A stretch of 18,310 nucleotides of DNA, taken from positions 1 to 18,310 of the forward strand of contig CAZVRZ010000110.1 in assembly GCA_964629965.1 (NCBI GenBank), read 5' to 3'. Position 1 is the first letter of the stretch. Each line of letters opens with the position of its first letter. A program made the position numbers and the translations under genes. Shown here in pieces: positions 1-8,300 of this stretch. Below the pieces are notes generated by a model that worked only from the letters and a program-made list of their open reading frames with translations, was not told the DNA's origin and made no database searches. The stretch is from CAZVRZ01 sp964629965. GTDB lineage: Bacteria > Chloroflexota > Anaerolineae > Anaerolineales > UBA4823.

Positions 1-62
1 TGTCAATGCAAAATAGAAATGTCCCCTATTCTGCAAAGTAGAGATGTCCCCTTCGGGAAGGG
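1..62. repeat. Direct repeats, probable insertion-sequence end
   Basis: Two 21-base units at 7-27 and 32-52 match at 19 of 21 positions (shared core TAGARATGTCCCC) with a 25-base period. A short hairpin follows (stem CCCTT 49-53 / AAGGG 58-62). A diverged third partial unit lies at about 85-100. The window begins with TGT. Repeated short sites just inside a TG-type end are typical of IS21-like and some IS481-like elements, where they bind transposase. No transposase gene is visible, so this could be a solo end, or a scaffold edge where assembly stopped at a repeat. The family assignment is a guess. Confidence 0.4.
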
Positions 63-82
63 ATGGCCCGCAAAATCGCGGT

Positions 83-117
83 ACAATAGAGATGCGCCCC
101 GTGCGCATTTCTATTGT
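83..117. repeat. 15-bp inverted repeat upstream of the FmdB-like gene
   Basis: The arms at 83-97 and 103-117 are complementary over 15 positions, with one G-T pair (91/109) and a five-base loop (98-102). The left arm resembles the TAGAGATG core of the direct repeats at 7-52, and the right arm is that core inverted. It may be an inverted transposase-site copy or, since it ends two bases before the likely Shine-Dalgarno of the next gene, a hairpin in that gene's leader. There is no T-run, so an intrinsic terminator is unlikely. Confidence 0.5.
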
Positions 118-131
118 TGGAGAATGATGTT

Positions 132-379
132 ATGCCCATTTACGAATACGTGTGCAAGGACTGCGGCGCCTTCTTCGAAGCCCTGCGCCCCNNNNNNNNN
201 NCCCCATGCAAGATGCCGACCGTCCCATTGCCTGCAAGAACTGCCAGGGAACCCACATCACCCGCAAAATGTCGCTCTTCGCCGCCCAGAGCGGCGGGAA
301 AGCCATTGCCGGCACCAGCAGCGATAGCTGCGGCGGCTGCTCCGGCGGCTCGTGCGGTTCCTGCGGGCATTCTCATTAA
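132..379 (+). CDS. FmdB-type zinc-ribbon protein, interrupted by assembly gap
   Basis: This is a small zinc-ribbon protein of the FmdB (putative regulatory protein) family; its function is not established. It opens MPIYEYVCKDCG, the family signature. Assembled across the gap, it has two CxxC knuckles (C8/C11 and C30/C33) and a Cys/Gly-rich tail ending CGHSH. The start at 132 follows GGAGAA (119-124) at a good distance. The reading frame changes across the N-run at 192-201. The bases flanking the Ns are CCCC on both sides (188-191 and 202-205); merging them gives ALRP followed directly by MQDAD, in frame, for a 77-residue protein. The break is therefore probably an assembly artefact, not a frameshift. 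The stop overlaps the stop of the convergent tex gene. Confidence 0.8.
192..201. other. Scaffold gap (10 N)
   Basis: Ten undetermined bases lie inside the zinc-ribbon gene. The number looks like a placeholder: the open frames on either side do not match across 10 bases. Identical CCCC ends on both flanks suggest that the two contigs actually overlap by four bases here. Confidence 0.9.
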
Positions 380-2523
380 GAGCGCACCCAGCCCAGCGAT
401 ATCCGGCCGCGTTCCGCCTCCACCTTTAGAATCTCCACCTCGATCACATCGCCCACGCTCAAGCGCGCCTGCGGCGGCAGTTGGCTGCGGTGCAGCAGGC
501 CGTCATGTTTCACACCGATATCCACAAAGGCGCCAAAGTCGACCACGTTGCGCACCGTGCCCTTGAGCTTCATCCCGCTCACCAGGTCTTCCATCGAAAG
601 CACATCGCTGCGCAAGACCGGCGCGGGCGCATCCTGGCGCGGGTCACGTCCCGGGCGCGCCAACTGCTCGAAGATATCCTCCAGCGTGGGCAGGCCGGTA
701 TTCAGTTCCCTGGCCAGCTTTTCCAGCGGCTGCGCCGCCCGCAGCGCCTCCAGGGCAGGCTTGCGCTCGGCCGGCGTGGAATGCAGGCTCAGACCGGCGC
801 GCTGCAGCAAGGCCTCCGCTACGGGGTAGCTTTCGGGATGGATGGCCGAGGCATCCAGCGGGTTGCGCCCGCTGCGGATGCGCAGGAAGCCGGCCGCCTG
901 CTCGAAAGCCTTGGGCCCCAGTCCCGGCGTCTTGCGCAGCTCGGCCCGGTCTTTGAAAGCCCCGTTCTGGTTGCGATATTCGACCATTTTTTCGGCCAGC
1001 TTGGGCCCGATGCCCGCCACATAAGTCAGCAGCGCCGGCGAAGCCGTGGCCACGTCTACCCCCACCTGGTTGACCACGCTCTCCACCACCCCATTCAGGC
1101 CCTCGGATAACTGCTTTTGATCGACATCGTGCTGGTACAGTCCCACACCGATGGACTTGGGATCGATCTTGACCAGCTCGGCCAGTGGGTCTTGAATGCG
1201 GCGGGCAATGGAGACCGCTCCGCGCAGGGACACGTCCAAATCGGGCATCTCGGCGCGCGCCAGCGGGCTGGCGGAGTACACGCTGGCCCCGGCCTCCGAG
1301 ACGATCACGTACTTGAGCTGCGGGGCATGCTCCTGGATCAATTTAGCCACCAACTGCTCGGTCTCGCGGGAGGCCGTGCCGTTGCCAATGGCTACCAGCG
1401 TGACCTTGTGTTTGATCGTTAGCGCTGCCAGGATCTTCAGCGAGCGCTCGATCTCGCGCTGCGGCTCGTGCGGGTAAATGGTAGCGGTCTCCAGCAGCTT
1501 GCCGGTGGCATCTACCACCGCCACCTTGCAGCCGGTGCGGAAGCCCGGGTCCAGCCCCAACACCACCTGCCCGGCCAGCGGCGGCTGCCCCAGCAGGGCG
1601 CGCAGGTTGGCAGCAAAGACCTGGATGGCATGCGCTTCGGCCTTTTCGCTCAGCTCGCGGCGCCCGTCGCGCTCGATGGCCGGCAGCAGCAGGCGCTCGG
1701 CCGCGTCGGCAATCGCCAGTTCTAGCTGCTCGGCCAGCGGGGAACGCTTAGGGGCAAAATACGCCCGGATGACATTCTGCCAATCGCGCTCCAGGATCTC
1801 AATCCTCACCCGCAGCACCTTATCCGCCTCGCCACGGTTGAGCGCCAAGACCTGGTGCGGGCGCAGGCGTTCCACCCCCAGCTCGAACTGGTAATACGTG
1901 GCGTACACCTGGCGTTCGTCCGGCGACGCCTCGCCGGCAGAGGCTTCGATCTTCTCGCTGCGCAGCACGCCCCACTTGAGGGCCTTTTCGCGCGTCAGGC
2001 GGCGCACCTCCGGGTGGTCGCTGATCGTCTCGGCCACAATGTCGCGTCCCCCGGCCCAGGCATCTTCCAGAGTGGGCACCTGCTCGTTCAGGAAGGGTTT
2101 GGCAATCTCGTCCAGGGGCGTGCGCGTGGCGGGCTGCTGCAAGATCCAATCCGCCAGCCCTTGCAATCCCTTTTCGCGCGCCTGGCTGGCGCGCGTGCGC
2201 CGCTTGGGCTTGTAGGGTTGGTACAGGTCTTCCAGCGCGGTCAAGGTTTCGGCGGCCGTGATCTGCGCCTGCAGTTCAGGCGTCAGCTTACCCTGCTCTT
2301 CGATCGAGGTCAGCACGGCCTGCTTGCGCTCGTCCAGCGCGACCATCTTATCGTGCAGCGCGCTGACCTGGCGCAATTGTTCCTCGTCCAGGCTGCCAGT
2401 GGCTTCTTTGCGGTAACGGGCAATAAAAGGCAGGGTATTGCCGGCGGCGAACAATTCGATAGCCGCGGCGGCCTGCTCCGAACGGATATTCAATTGCTGG
2501 GATATTTTCTGTGCGTAATTCAT
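376..2523 (-). CDS. tex: Tex (YhgF-like) S1-domain nucleic-acid-binding protein
   Basis: Tex is a conserved cytosolic RNA/DNA-binding protein linked to transcription. The predicted 715 residues are close to the family length. Visible parts, in order: an N-terminal helical region starting MNYAQKISQQL, a YqgF/RNase H-like domain (VLGLDPGFRTG at about 321-331), tandem helix-hairpin-helix segments (YVAGIGPKLAEKM at about 501-513 and TPGLGPKAFEQAAGFL at about 532-547) and a C-terminal S1 domain (about 647-713, with GTVRNVVDFGAFVDIG). I chose the ATG at 2523 over the in-frame GTG at 2550 because the protein then begins like other Tex proteins and a TATAAT box sits seven bases ahead of it. There is no Shine-Dalgarno, so the mRNA is probably leaderless. 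It converges on the FmdB-like gene with a four-base stop overlap. Confidence 0.95.
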   Translation of the reverse strand: MNYAQKISQQLNIRSEQAAAAIELFAAGNTLPFIARYRKEATGSLDEEQLRQVSALHDKMVALDERKQAVLTSIEEQGKLTPELQAQITAAETLTALEDLYQPYKPKRRTRASQAREKGLQGLADWILQQPATRTPLDEIAKPFLNEQVPTLEDAWAGGRDIVAETISDHPEVRRLTREKALKWGVLRSEKIEASAGEASPDERQVYATYYQFELGVERLRPHQVLALNRGEADKVLRVRIEILERDWQNVIRAYFAPKRSPLAEQLELAIADAAERLLLPAIERDGRRELSEKAEAHAIQVFAANLRALLGQPPLAGQVVLGLDPGFRTGCKVAVVDATGKLLETATIYPHEPQREIERSLKILAALTIKHKVTLVAIGNGTASRETEQLVAKLIQEHAPQLKYVIVSEAGASVYSASPLARAEMPDLDVSLRGAVSIARRIQDPLAELVKIDPKSIGVGLYQHDVDQKQLSEGLNGVVESVVNQVGVDVATASPALLTYVAGIGPKLAEKMVEYRNQNGAFKDRAELRKTPGLGPKAFEQAAGFLRIRSGRNPLDASAIHPESYPVAEALLQRAGLSLHSTPAERKPALEALRAAQPLEKLARELNTGLPTLEDIFEQLARPGRDPRQDAPAPVLRSDVLSMEDLVSGMKLKGTVRNVVDFGAFVDIGVKHDGLLHRSQLPPQARLSVGDVIEVEILKVEAERGRISLGWVRS

Positions 2524-2530
2524 GGGCCTG

Positions 2531-2536
2531 ATTATA
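2531..2536 (-). promoter_or_regulatory. -10 box (TATAAT) of tex, leaderless type
   Basis: A perfect TATAAT on the minus strand ends seven bases before the ATG at 2523, so transcription would start at or next to the start codon. No convincing -35 hexamer is visible at 16-18 bases upstream. The same arrangement occurs before the flavodoxin gene. Confidence 0.55.
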
Positions 2537-2602
2537 ACGCGCCATTTCACCTGCCGGGGGCGAGATACCGACCTCTTCCGAAAACAGAACCCACCCGGTA
2601 TA

Positions 2603-4318
2603 TCAGGCTCTTATCTTTTTTTGCAACTTACGGGCGCGCAAGAAAGAATTTCCCATACATAATAAGAAAAAGGCGCTGATCACAAACAACCATTTTGAGG
2701 CCCCCAGTTCTTCATTCACATAAGCAAAATATCCACAACCGCCAAAAAACATGGCGAACAAGCCATACAGCAACTGGTGACCTAAAGCATAGACAAGGCT
2801 TACACTTTCAGCCAATCCCTTGACTTCTAATTCTCCCCGGTTCGCTTTGGTGAGGACGCTCTGAAGATTTGCCGGTATGGTGATGGCGGAAACAAGGATA
2901 TCCTTTACCGCGGTCTCGATCAACTTGACCCAGTTCTTATTTTGGCCAAAGACAAACTCTTCCAGATAAGGTTGGATCGTTTTCATCGGGTTCATGCCAG
3001 GGCTGAGCGATGTGCATAAACCCAGTAACAGTAAGATGGTACGCGACAACAGTACCAGGTCTTTGGGTATCTGGAAAGCTGCCATCAGTTCCCGCAGTGA
3101 GATGTCCATTTCCGAAAAATCCACCATCATGTCCAATTTGTCTTGCATGCTCACATGAATATCGGACAAATTCCATGATTCAACCGTCATCTGTTTCAGG
3201 AAACGACCATAAATATAGTCCACCAGTTGTTCGACATGGCGAGTGTCTTCGTGCAGAGCGATGACCCCCATCTGGTGTAAGGCAGCAGAAATCTGATCAT
3301 TGTCTCGCTTTAGAACCCCCTGAAAGAATTGAATGATGCCCTTTTTCATCTCATCGGATAATTTGGCAACCGCTCCAAAATCCACAAAAACGATATTCCC
3401 GTCGGCCTGCACCAGGATATTTCCCGGATGAGGATCGGCATGATAGACCCCGTCCCGAAAGATCATCTGGCAATAGGCAGTTACCACTCGTTCTGCAAGA
3501 GCTTGCCGGTCAATATTTTGTTCGGTTAATTTCTCAAGGTCAGATATCTTGAACCCTGGCATGTATTCTGTGGTCAACACTCGTTCTGACGATAGTTCAT
3601 GAATCACCCGCGGGAAAAAGACGTGAGGATCACCTGCGAAATTGGCTGCAATGGTCTCAATATGCTCTGCTTCAAGGCGAAAATCCAATTCTTCTTTGAT
3701 CATTGCGCTAAACTGGCTGTGCAGGTTTCCAAGCCCTTTAATGCGGAAAAAGAAACCGTAAAAGGAAAGCAGCCGCTTGATCGTCTGTAAATCGATTTGG
3801 GTATTGGCCTCGATATCTAAATACTGGATTTTTACCGCCACCTGGCGACCGTCTTGGAGCCGGGCTAAATGAACTTGCGCCAGGGAGGCGCTGGCAATCG
3901 GCGCCCTGTCGAATGCTGCAAACAGCAAATCCGGGTCTTTACCAAATTCCCTGCGGATACGCTCATACATTTCGCTGAGCGGCCGCGGCGGGATTTTGTC
4001 TTGCAGTTCTTCCAATTCTTTCCGGAAATAATCGGGCAGAAAATTACTGAGAATACTGATCAACTGCCCGGCCTTGATGAAGATGCCTTGGAGTGAAAGC
4101 AATAGCTGCTTTAACTTTTGGGCATTCTTGCCGTAAACCGCCGGCCTTCTCGCGTTTTCCCATTCTGGCCCCAAAAATTTGCCCAGGAGATGGAATAAAC
4201 TCAGGCTGATCACGATTCCTAAAGTTACCCACAGGGCTAGCAGGAAACGGAATCTGGTGGGAGGAATATGGGTGGAAACGCTCATCGTATCGGAATCATC
4301 GTTTTTAATGATTTTCAT
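2603..4318 (-). CDS. UbiB/ABC1 (AarF)-family atypical kinase-like membrane protein
   Basis: This 571-residue protein belongs to the UbiB/ADCK protein-kinase-like family, whose members have ATPase activity and support isoprenoid-quinone or other lipid metabolism at membranes. Visible hallmarks: a hydrophobic N-terminal segment (about 24-46), the KxGQ motif (K82, G84, Q85), an Ala/Ser-rich nucleotide loop (ASASLAQVH, 142-150), the VAVKIQ lysine (K163), HADPHPGN (293-300), VDFG with metal-binding D313, and two C-terminal transmembrane segments (about 507-560). The catalytic features look intact. The start at 4318 has no strong Shine-Dalgarno, and an in-frame ATG at 4285 is an alternative. The DNA is markedly AT-richer than its neighbours: two hand-counted 60-base rows gave about 43-45% GC, against 70% for a row of tex. 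This suggests acquisition from another genome. No quinone-biosynthesis genes lie nearby, so the substrate is unknown. Confidence 0.93.
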   Translation of the reverse strand: MKIIKNDDSDTMSVSTHIPPTRFRFLLALWVTLGIVISLSLFHLLGKFLGPEWENARRPAVYGKNAQKLKQLLLSLQGIFIKAGQLISILSNFLPDYFRKELEELQDKIPPRPLSEMYERIRREFGKDPDLLFAAFDRAPIASASLAQVHLARLQDGRQVAVKIQYLDIEANTQIDLQTIKRLLSFYGFFFRIKGLGNLHSQFSAMIKEELDFRLEAEHIETIAANFAGDPHVFFPRVIHELSSERVLTTEYMPGFKISDLEKLTEQNIDRQALAERVVTAYCQMIFRDGVYHADPHPGNILVQADGNIVFVDFGAVAKLSDEMKKGIIQFFQGVLKRDNDQISAALHQMGVIALHEDTRHVEQLVDYIYGRFLKQMTVESWNLSDIHVSMQDKLDMMVDFSEMDISLRELMAAFQIPKDLVLLSRTILLLLGLCTSLSPGMNPMKTIQPYLEEFVFGQNKNWVKLIETAVKDILVSAITIPANLQSVLTKANRGELEVKGLAESVSLVYALGHQLLYGLFAMFFGGCGYFAYVNEELGASKWLFVISAFFLLCMGNSFLRARKLQKKIRA

Positions 4319-4360
4319 ATTTGCCTAAAGTAGAGGGGGCGAAACGCGCCGAGGCAGCGA

Positions 4361-4483
4361 TCAAGTCTTTTCGGTAGCCGTTGGGGCAACAGACGCAATG
4401 ATGCTTCTGAGTTCATAGATTGTATCATGCCACTCAGGTTGAAAATGCTCAAGGTATTTCTCAATGGAATGCGTGGATAACAT
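4361..4483 (-). pseudogene. Truncated DUF1801-family relic
   Basis: Read from an ATG at 4483, the minus strand encodes 40 residues, then TGA. The translation includes IEKYLEHFQPEWHDTIYELR and ends IIASVAPTATEKT. It resembles the first third of DUF1801 proteins: a YL...P......ELR...I...AP.ATE pattern normally followed by a WG.P motif and about 70-100 more residues. Nothing resembling the rest follows in any frame before the UbiB-like gene starts at 4318. This is probably the 5' stub of a gene cut off by insertion or deletion when the adjacent low-GC segment was assembled. The family match is from memory of the pattern and unverified. Confidence 0.5.
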
Positions 4484-4588
4484 ATGAGTATGAACAGATT
4501 GTACAGCCAAAAAGCCGATCGTAGCAAGCCAGAGGACCAGTCAGGTTTGCTTTTGGGCAGAACCACTCGTAATTTTGGAAACTCGAGA

Positions 4589-4594
4589 TATAAT
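4589..4594 (+). promoter_or_regulatory. -10 box (TATAAT) of flavodoxin gene, leaderless type
   Basis: A perfect TATAAT lies seven bases before the ATG at 4602, placing the expected transcription start at the start codon. No Shine-Dalgarno and no clear -35 are visible. The geometry is identical to that of tex. Confidence 0.5.
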
Positions 4595-4601
4595 TATTCG
4601 T

Positions 4602-5177
4602 ATGAAAATCTTAGTCGCCTATGCCACCAACTCTGGCACCACCACCGAGGTAGCCCAGGCCGTCGCCGAAGAACTGAACCGCGGCGGCCACCAGGCAGAA
4701 GTAGCGCGTCTGGCAGAGGTCGCCAACCTGGAAGCTTACCAGGCCGTGGTGCTCGGCGCGCCAATGATCGTGGGTTGGCACCGCGCCGCCCGCAGCTTCC
4801 TCAAAAAGCACCGCCAGGCGCTCACCGGGATGCCCGTGGCGCTCTTCATGACCGCCATGAGCCTCACCCAAACCAGCGAGAGCCAACTGGACGGCATTCC
4901 GCTGGTGGTGGACGGCAAGCTGGCGCAAGCCCCCGCCCGCGCCGGGCGCCTGACCTTCAAAGAGCGCTACACCACGCCGGGCAATTACCTGCGCCCGGTG
5001 CTCAAGGCCGCTCCCCAGGTCAGGCCGGTCAGCGTGGCCATGTTCGGCGGCCGGCTGGATATTTACCGCCTGAAGTGGTGGCAGGCGCTGTTCGTCATGC
5101 TGGTCATCCAGGCCGCACCCGGCGACCGCCGCAATTGGGACGCCATCCGCACCTGGGCGGCCGAATTATTCTCGTAA
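4602..5177 (+). CDS. Flavodoxin-domain protein, HemG-like
   Basis: This is a 191-residue FMN-binding flavodoxin-fold protein, probably a cytosolic electron carrier or oxidoreductase. The N-terminus MKILVAYATNSGTTTEVA is the phosphate-binding loop (T/S-x-S/T-G-x-T) after the first beta strand. VVLGAPMIVGWHRAARSFLKKH (about residues 49-70) and a C-terminal GDRRNWDAIRTWAAEL resemble the menaquinone-dependent protoporphyrinogen oxidase HemG and related Flavodoxin_5 proteins. No haem-biosynthesis genes are nearby, so a HemG function is not claimed. An upstream in-frame ATG at 4575 lies before the -10 box and would add nine poorly flavodoxin-like residues; 4602 is preferred. Confidence 0.85.
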   Translation: MKILVAYATNSGTTTEVAQAVAEELNRGGHQAEVARLAEVANLEAYQAVVLGAPMIVGWHRAARSFLKKHRQALTGMPVALFMTAMSLTQTSESQLDGIPLVVDGKLAQAPARAGRLTFKERYTTPGNYLRPVLKAAPQVRPVSVAMFGGRLDIYRLKWWQALFVMLVIQAAPGDRRNWDAIRTWAAELFS

Positions 5178-5193
5178 GGCTTCCGCTGCACCA

Positions 5194-5209
5194 TTCCCCG
5201 CTGGGGGAA
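5194..5209. other. Hairpin in the flavodoxin-GGDEF/EAL intergenic gap
   Basis: TTCCCC (5194-5199) pairs with GGGGAA (5204-5209) around a four-base loop. An alternative outer pairing, GCTTCC with GGAAGC, is also possible (about 5179-5184 and 5206-5211). No T-run follows, so it is at best a weak terminator of the flavodoxin transcript. The rest of 5178-5305 holds possible -10-like hexamers (TATATT at 5243, TACAAT at 5283) and no gene. Confidence 0.3.
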
Positions 5210-5305
5210 GCGCTCCAACCCATTTATGGAGGGGCGCTCGACTATATTAGAGTAAAACGCATCGTAAACACCCGTTTTGGGTTACAATACCACAGTAGAA
5301 ACCTT

Positions 5306-8300
5306 ATGATAGAGCCGCTTTGCGTCTTATTGATCGAAGATTCCGAAGATGACGCCTTTCTGATCGAACGCCAACTCAGGAAGGGCGGTTTTGTCACTTC
5401 GATTCACCGGGTAGATACCCTGGCCGCCCTGCAGCAAGCGCTAGACGACAACCTGTGGGACCTGATCCTATGCGATTACAACCTGCCCGGCTTTGACGGT
5501 CTGATGGTTTTGCAGATTATGCGGCAGGCCCGGCGAGACATCCCCTTCATCCTCATCTCCGGCGCCATCGGCGAAGAGATCGCCGTGGAGGCCATGCGCG
5601 CCGGCGCCCACGATTACATCAAGAAAGACAACCTGACCCGCCTGGTACCTGCCATCGATCGCGAGCTGCGCGAGGCCGAGATGCGCCACGAGCGCACCAG
5701 GGTCAAAGAGATGCTGGCCGAGTCCGAAGAACGCTACCGCTCGCTGGTGGAAAACATTCCCATTGGCGTTTGCCGCCTGACCAACTGCCTGGAAGGCAAA
5801 GTGCTGATGGCCAATTCTGCCTTTGTCGCTATGTTCGGCTTTGATCAGCCCGAAAAAGCACTGGGGTATCCCGTGCGCGAGCTCTTCCGCCACCCCGAAG
5901 ACCATTGCGCTTTCTGCCAGCAGTCGCTCGAGCAAGGCGGCATCGACAATGTAGAATACCAGTTCCGCAAAGCCAACGGCGGCCTGATGTGGGGTTTGGC
6001 GACCACTCACACTGCCTTCGACTCCAATAATCAGCCCCTTTATCTCGACTGCACCATCGAAGATATCCACGAGCGCAAGCACTCCGATAAACTAAAAGAG
6101 GCGCTTTACAAGATCGCCCGTGCTTCTACCACCACCTTTACCCTCAAAGACCTGATCCGCGAGATGCACCAGATCGTGGATGACCTGATGCTCGCCGAAA
6201 ACTTCTTCCTGGCGCTTTACGACGCCCCCAGCAACACCATCTCCTACCCCTACTACGTGGATACCTACGATGAACCTCCCGAGCCCATCCAAATGGACAA
6301 AGGCCTGACGGCCTACGTGCTGCGCACTGGCAAACCCCTGCTGGCGCCGCCCGAGGTCTTCGAACAACTGGTGGCTTTCGGCGATGTCGAGTCCATTGGC
6401 ACGCCCTCGGTAGACTGGCTGGGCGTGCCGCTGATGGTGAACGACGGGCAGATCATCGGTGCGTTGGTCACTCAAACCTATGATGAGAACATCCGCCTGA
6501 CAGAAAGCGACCGGGATGCCCTCTCGCTGATCTCCACCCAGATCGCCGCCGTCATCGACCGCCGCCGCGCCGAAGAAGACCTGCGCTCCAGCGAGGCCTG
6601 GCAGCGCGCCCTGCTGGGCGCCGTACCCGATTGCATCCTGGTGATCAATTCGGCCGGCATTATCGAAGAGGTGGCCAGCGCCACCGGCAGCATCGATTTT
6701 GTTGGCGAGCAGACGCGGGGCCAATCCTTCTACAGCTTAATGAACACAGAAACTGCCCGCCAGGCCGAGTGGCACATCGCGCAGGCCCTGGCGCACAGCG
6801 ATATGCAAACCTTTGGCTTCTCCCTGCAGCCCGATGCCCTGAGAGAAGCCCAATCCTACGAGGTGCGCCTGACGGCCATCGACAACAACAAAGTCCTGGC
6901 ACTGATCCGCAACGTGACCGACATCACCCAGGCCACCCGCCGCCTGCTGGATCAGCGCGCCTTCTTGAAGCAAGTTATCGATATCAACCCCAACCTGATC
7001 TTTGCCAAGGACATCCATGGCAAATTTACCCTCGCCAACCAGGCCGTCGCCGATATCTACGCTGTGGCGGTGGAAGACCTGATCGGCAAAACCGAAGACG
7101 AATTCAATCACAACATGGCCGAGCTCGAAGCCTTCCACCGCTCTGACCTGGAAGTGCTCGAGACGCTGCACGAGAAGGTCATTCCCGAAGGCCAGTTGAC
7201 CGATGCCCAGAGCAACCTCCACTGGATCCAGACCGTCAAACGGCCGATCCTTTCTCCCTCGCCGGAGAACATCCAGGTGCTGGGCGTCTGCACCGACATC
7301 ACCGACCGCAAGCGCGCCGAAGACCAGTTGATCCACAACGCCTTCCACGACCCGCTCAGCGGGCTGCCCAACCGCGCCCTGTTCCTCGACCGCCTGGATC
7401 GCGCCATTGAGCGCAACCGCCGCCACTCCGATAACCTGTTCGGCATCTTGCTGCTCGACCTGGACCGCTTTGCCGTGATCAACGACAGCCTGGGCCATTC
7501 CACTGGCGACCGCCTGCTGATCTCGGTATCGGCCCGCCTGGAAGCCTGCCTGCGCACCGCCGATACCATCGCCCGCACCGGCGGCGACGAGTTCGCCATC
7601 CTGCTAGAAGACCTGGACGGCGTCACCAGCATCACCCACGTGGCCGACCGCATCTTGCAAGAGCTGCACCTGCCCTTCACCCTCAAGAACCAGAACGTGG
7701 TGGTCTCCGCCAGCATCGGCATCGCCATCGGCTCGGGCAACTACGAACGCCCCGAAGAGATCTGGCGAGACGCAGACACCGCCTTGAACGAAGCCAAGGC
7801 CACCGGGCGCAATAAATACGTCATCTTCAACAGCATCATGCGCGCCAGCGTGCTGGCCCGCATGGAAATGGAAAGCGCCCTGCGCCACGCCATCGAAAGC
7901 AACGAGCTAGAGCTGCACTACGAGCCCATCGTGGACACCCACACAGGCCAGATCGTCAGCCTGGAGGCGCTCGTCCGCTGGCGCCACCCCACCCGCGGCC
8001 TGATCTACCCCGGCGAGTTCATCCCCTTCGCCGAAGAGACCGGCCTGATCATTCCGCTGGGCGAATGGGTGCTGCGCCAGGCCTGCAGCCAATTCATAAC
8101 CTGGAAAGAGATCAACCCGCTCACCAAAGATATTTCGGTCAGCGTCAACCTGTCTAACCGCCAGTTCTCCCAACCCGACCTGTACGACCAGATCGTCTCC
8201 GTGCTCAAGCAAACCGGCCAATCGCCCCACAGCCTGCGCCTGGAGATCACCGAGTCGATCATCATGGAGAACGCCGATAATGCCATCGCCATCTTGCAGC

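Noticed and set aside
4315..4566. 83-codon minus-strand frame overlapping the UbiB-like start by four bases (ATGA)
   Set aside because: The overlap hints at coupling, but the translation has no recognisable features and a different frame of the same strand carries the DUF1801-like stub.
5194..5209. Intrinsic terminator after the flavodoxin gene
   Set aside because: The stem is present but there is no T-run after it, so it is listed only as a hairpin.
4484..5305. In-frame upstream extension of the c-di-GMP protein (would start at 4484)
   Set aside because: The added Arg/Pro/Gly-rich residues come from reading the flavodoxin gene in the wrong frame; the receiver domain starts right after 5306.
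5178..5305. Possible RiPP precursor in the gap before the c-di-GMP gene
   Set aside because: The only ATG frame noted there, around 5226, ends after nine codons; no leader-like peptide is seen.
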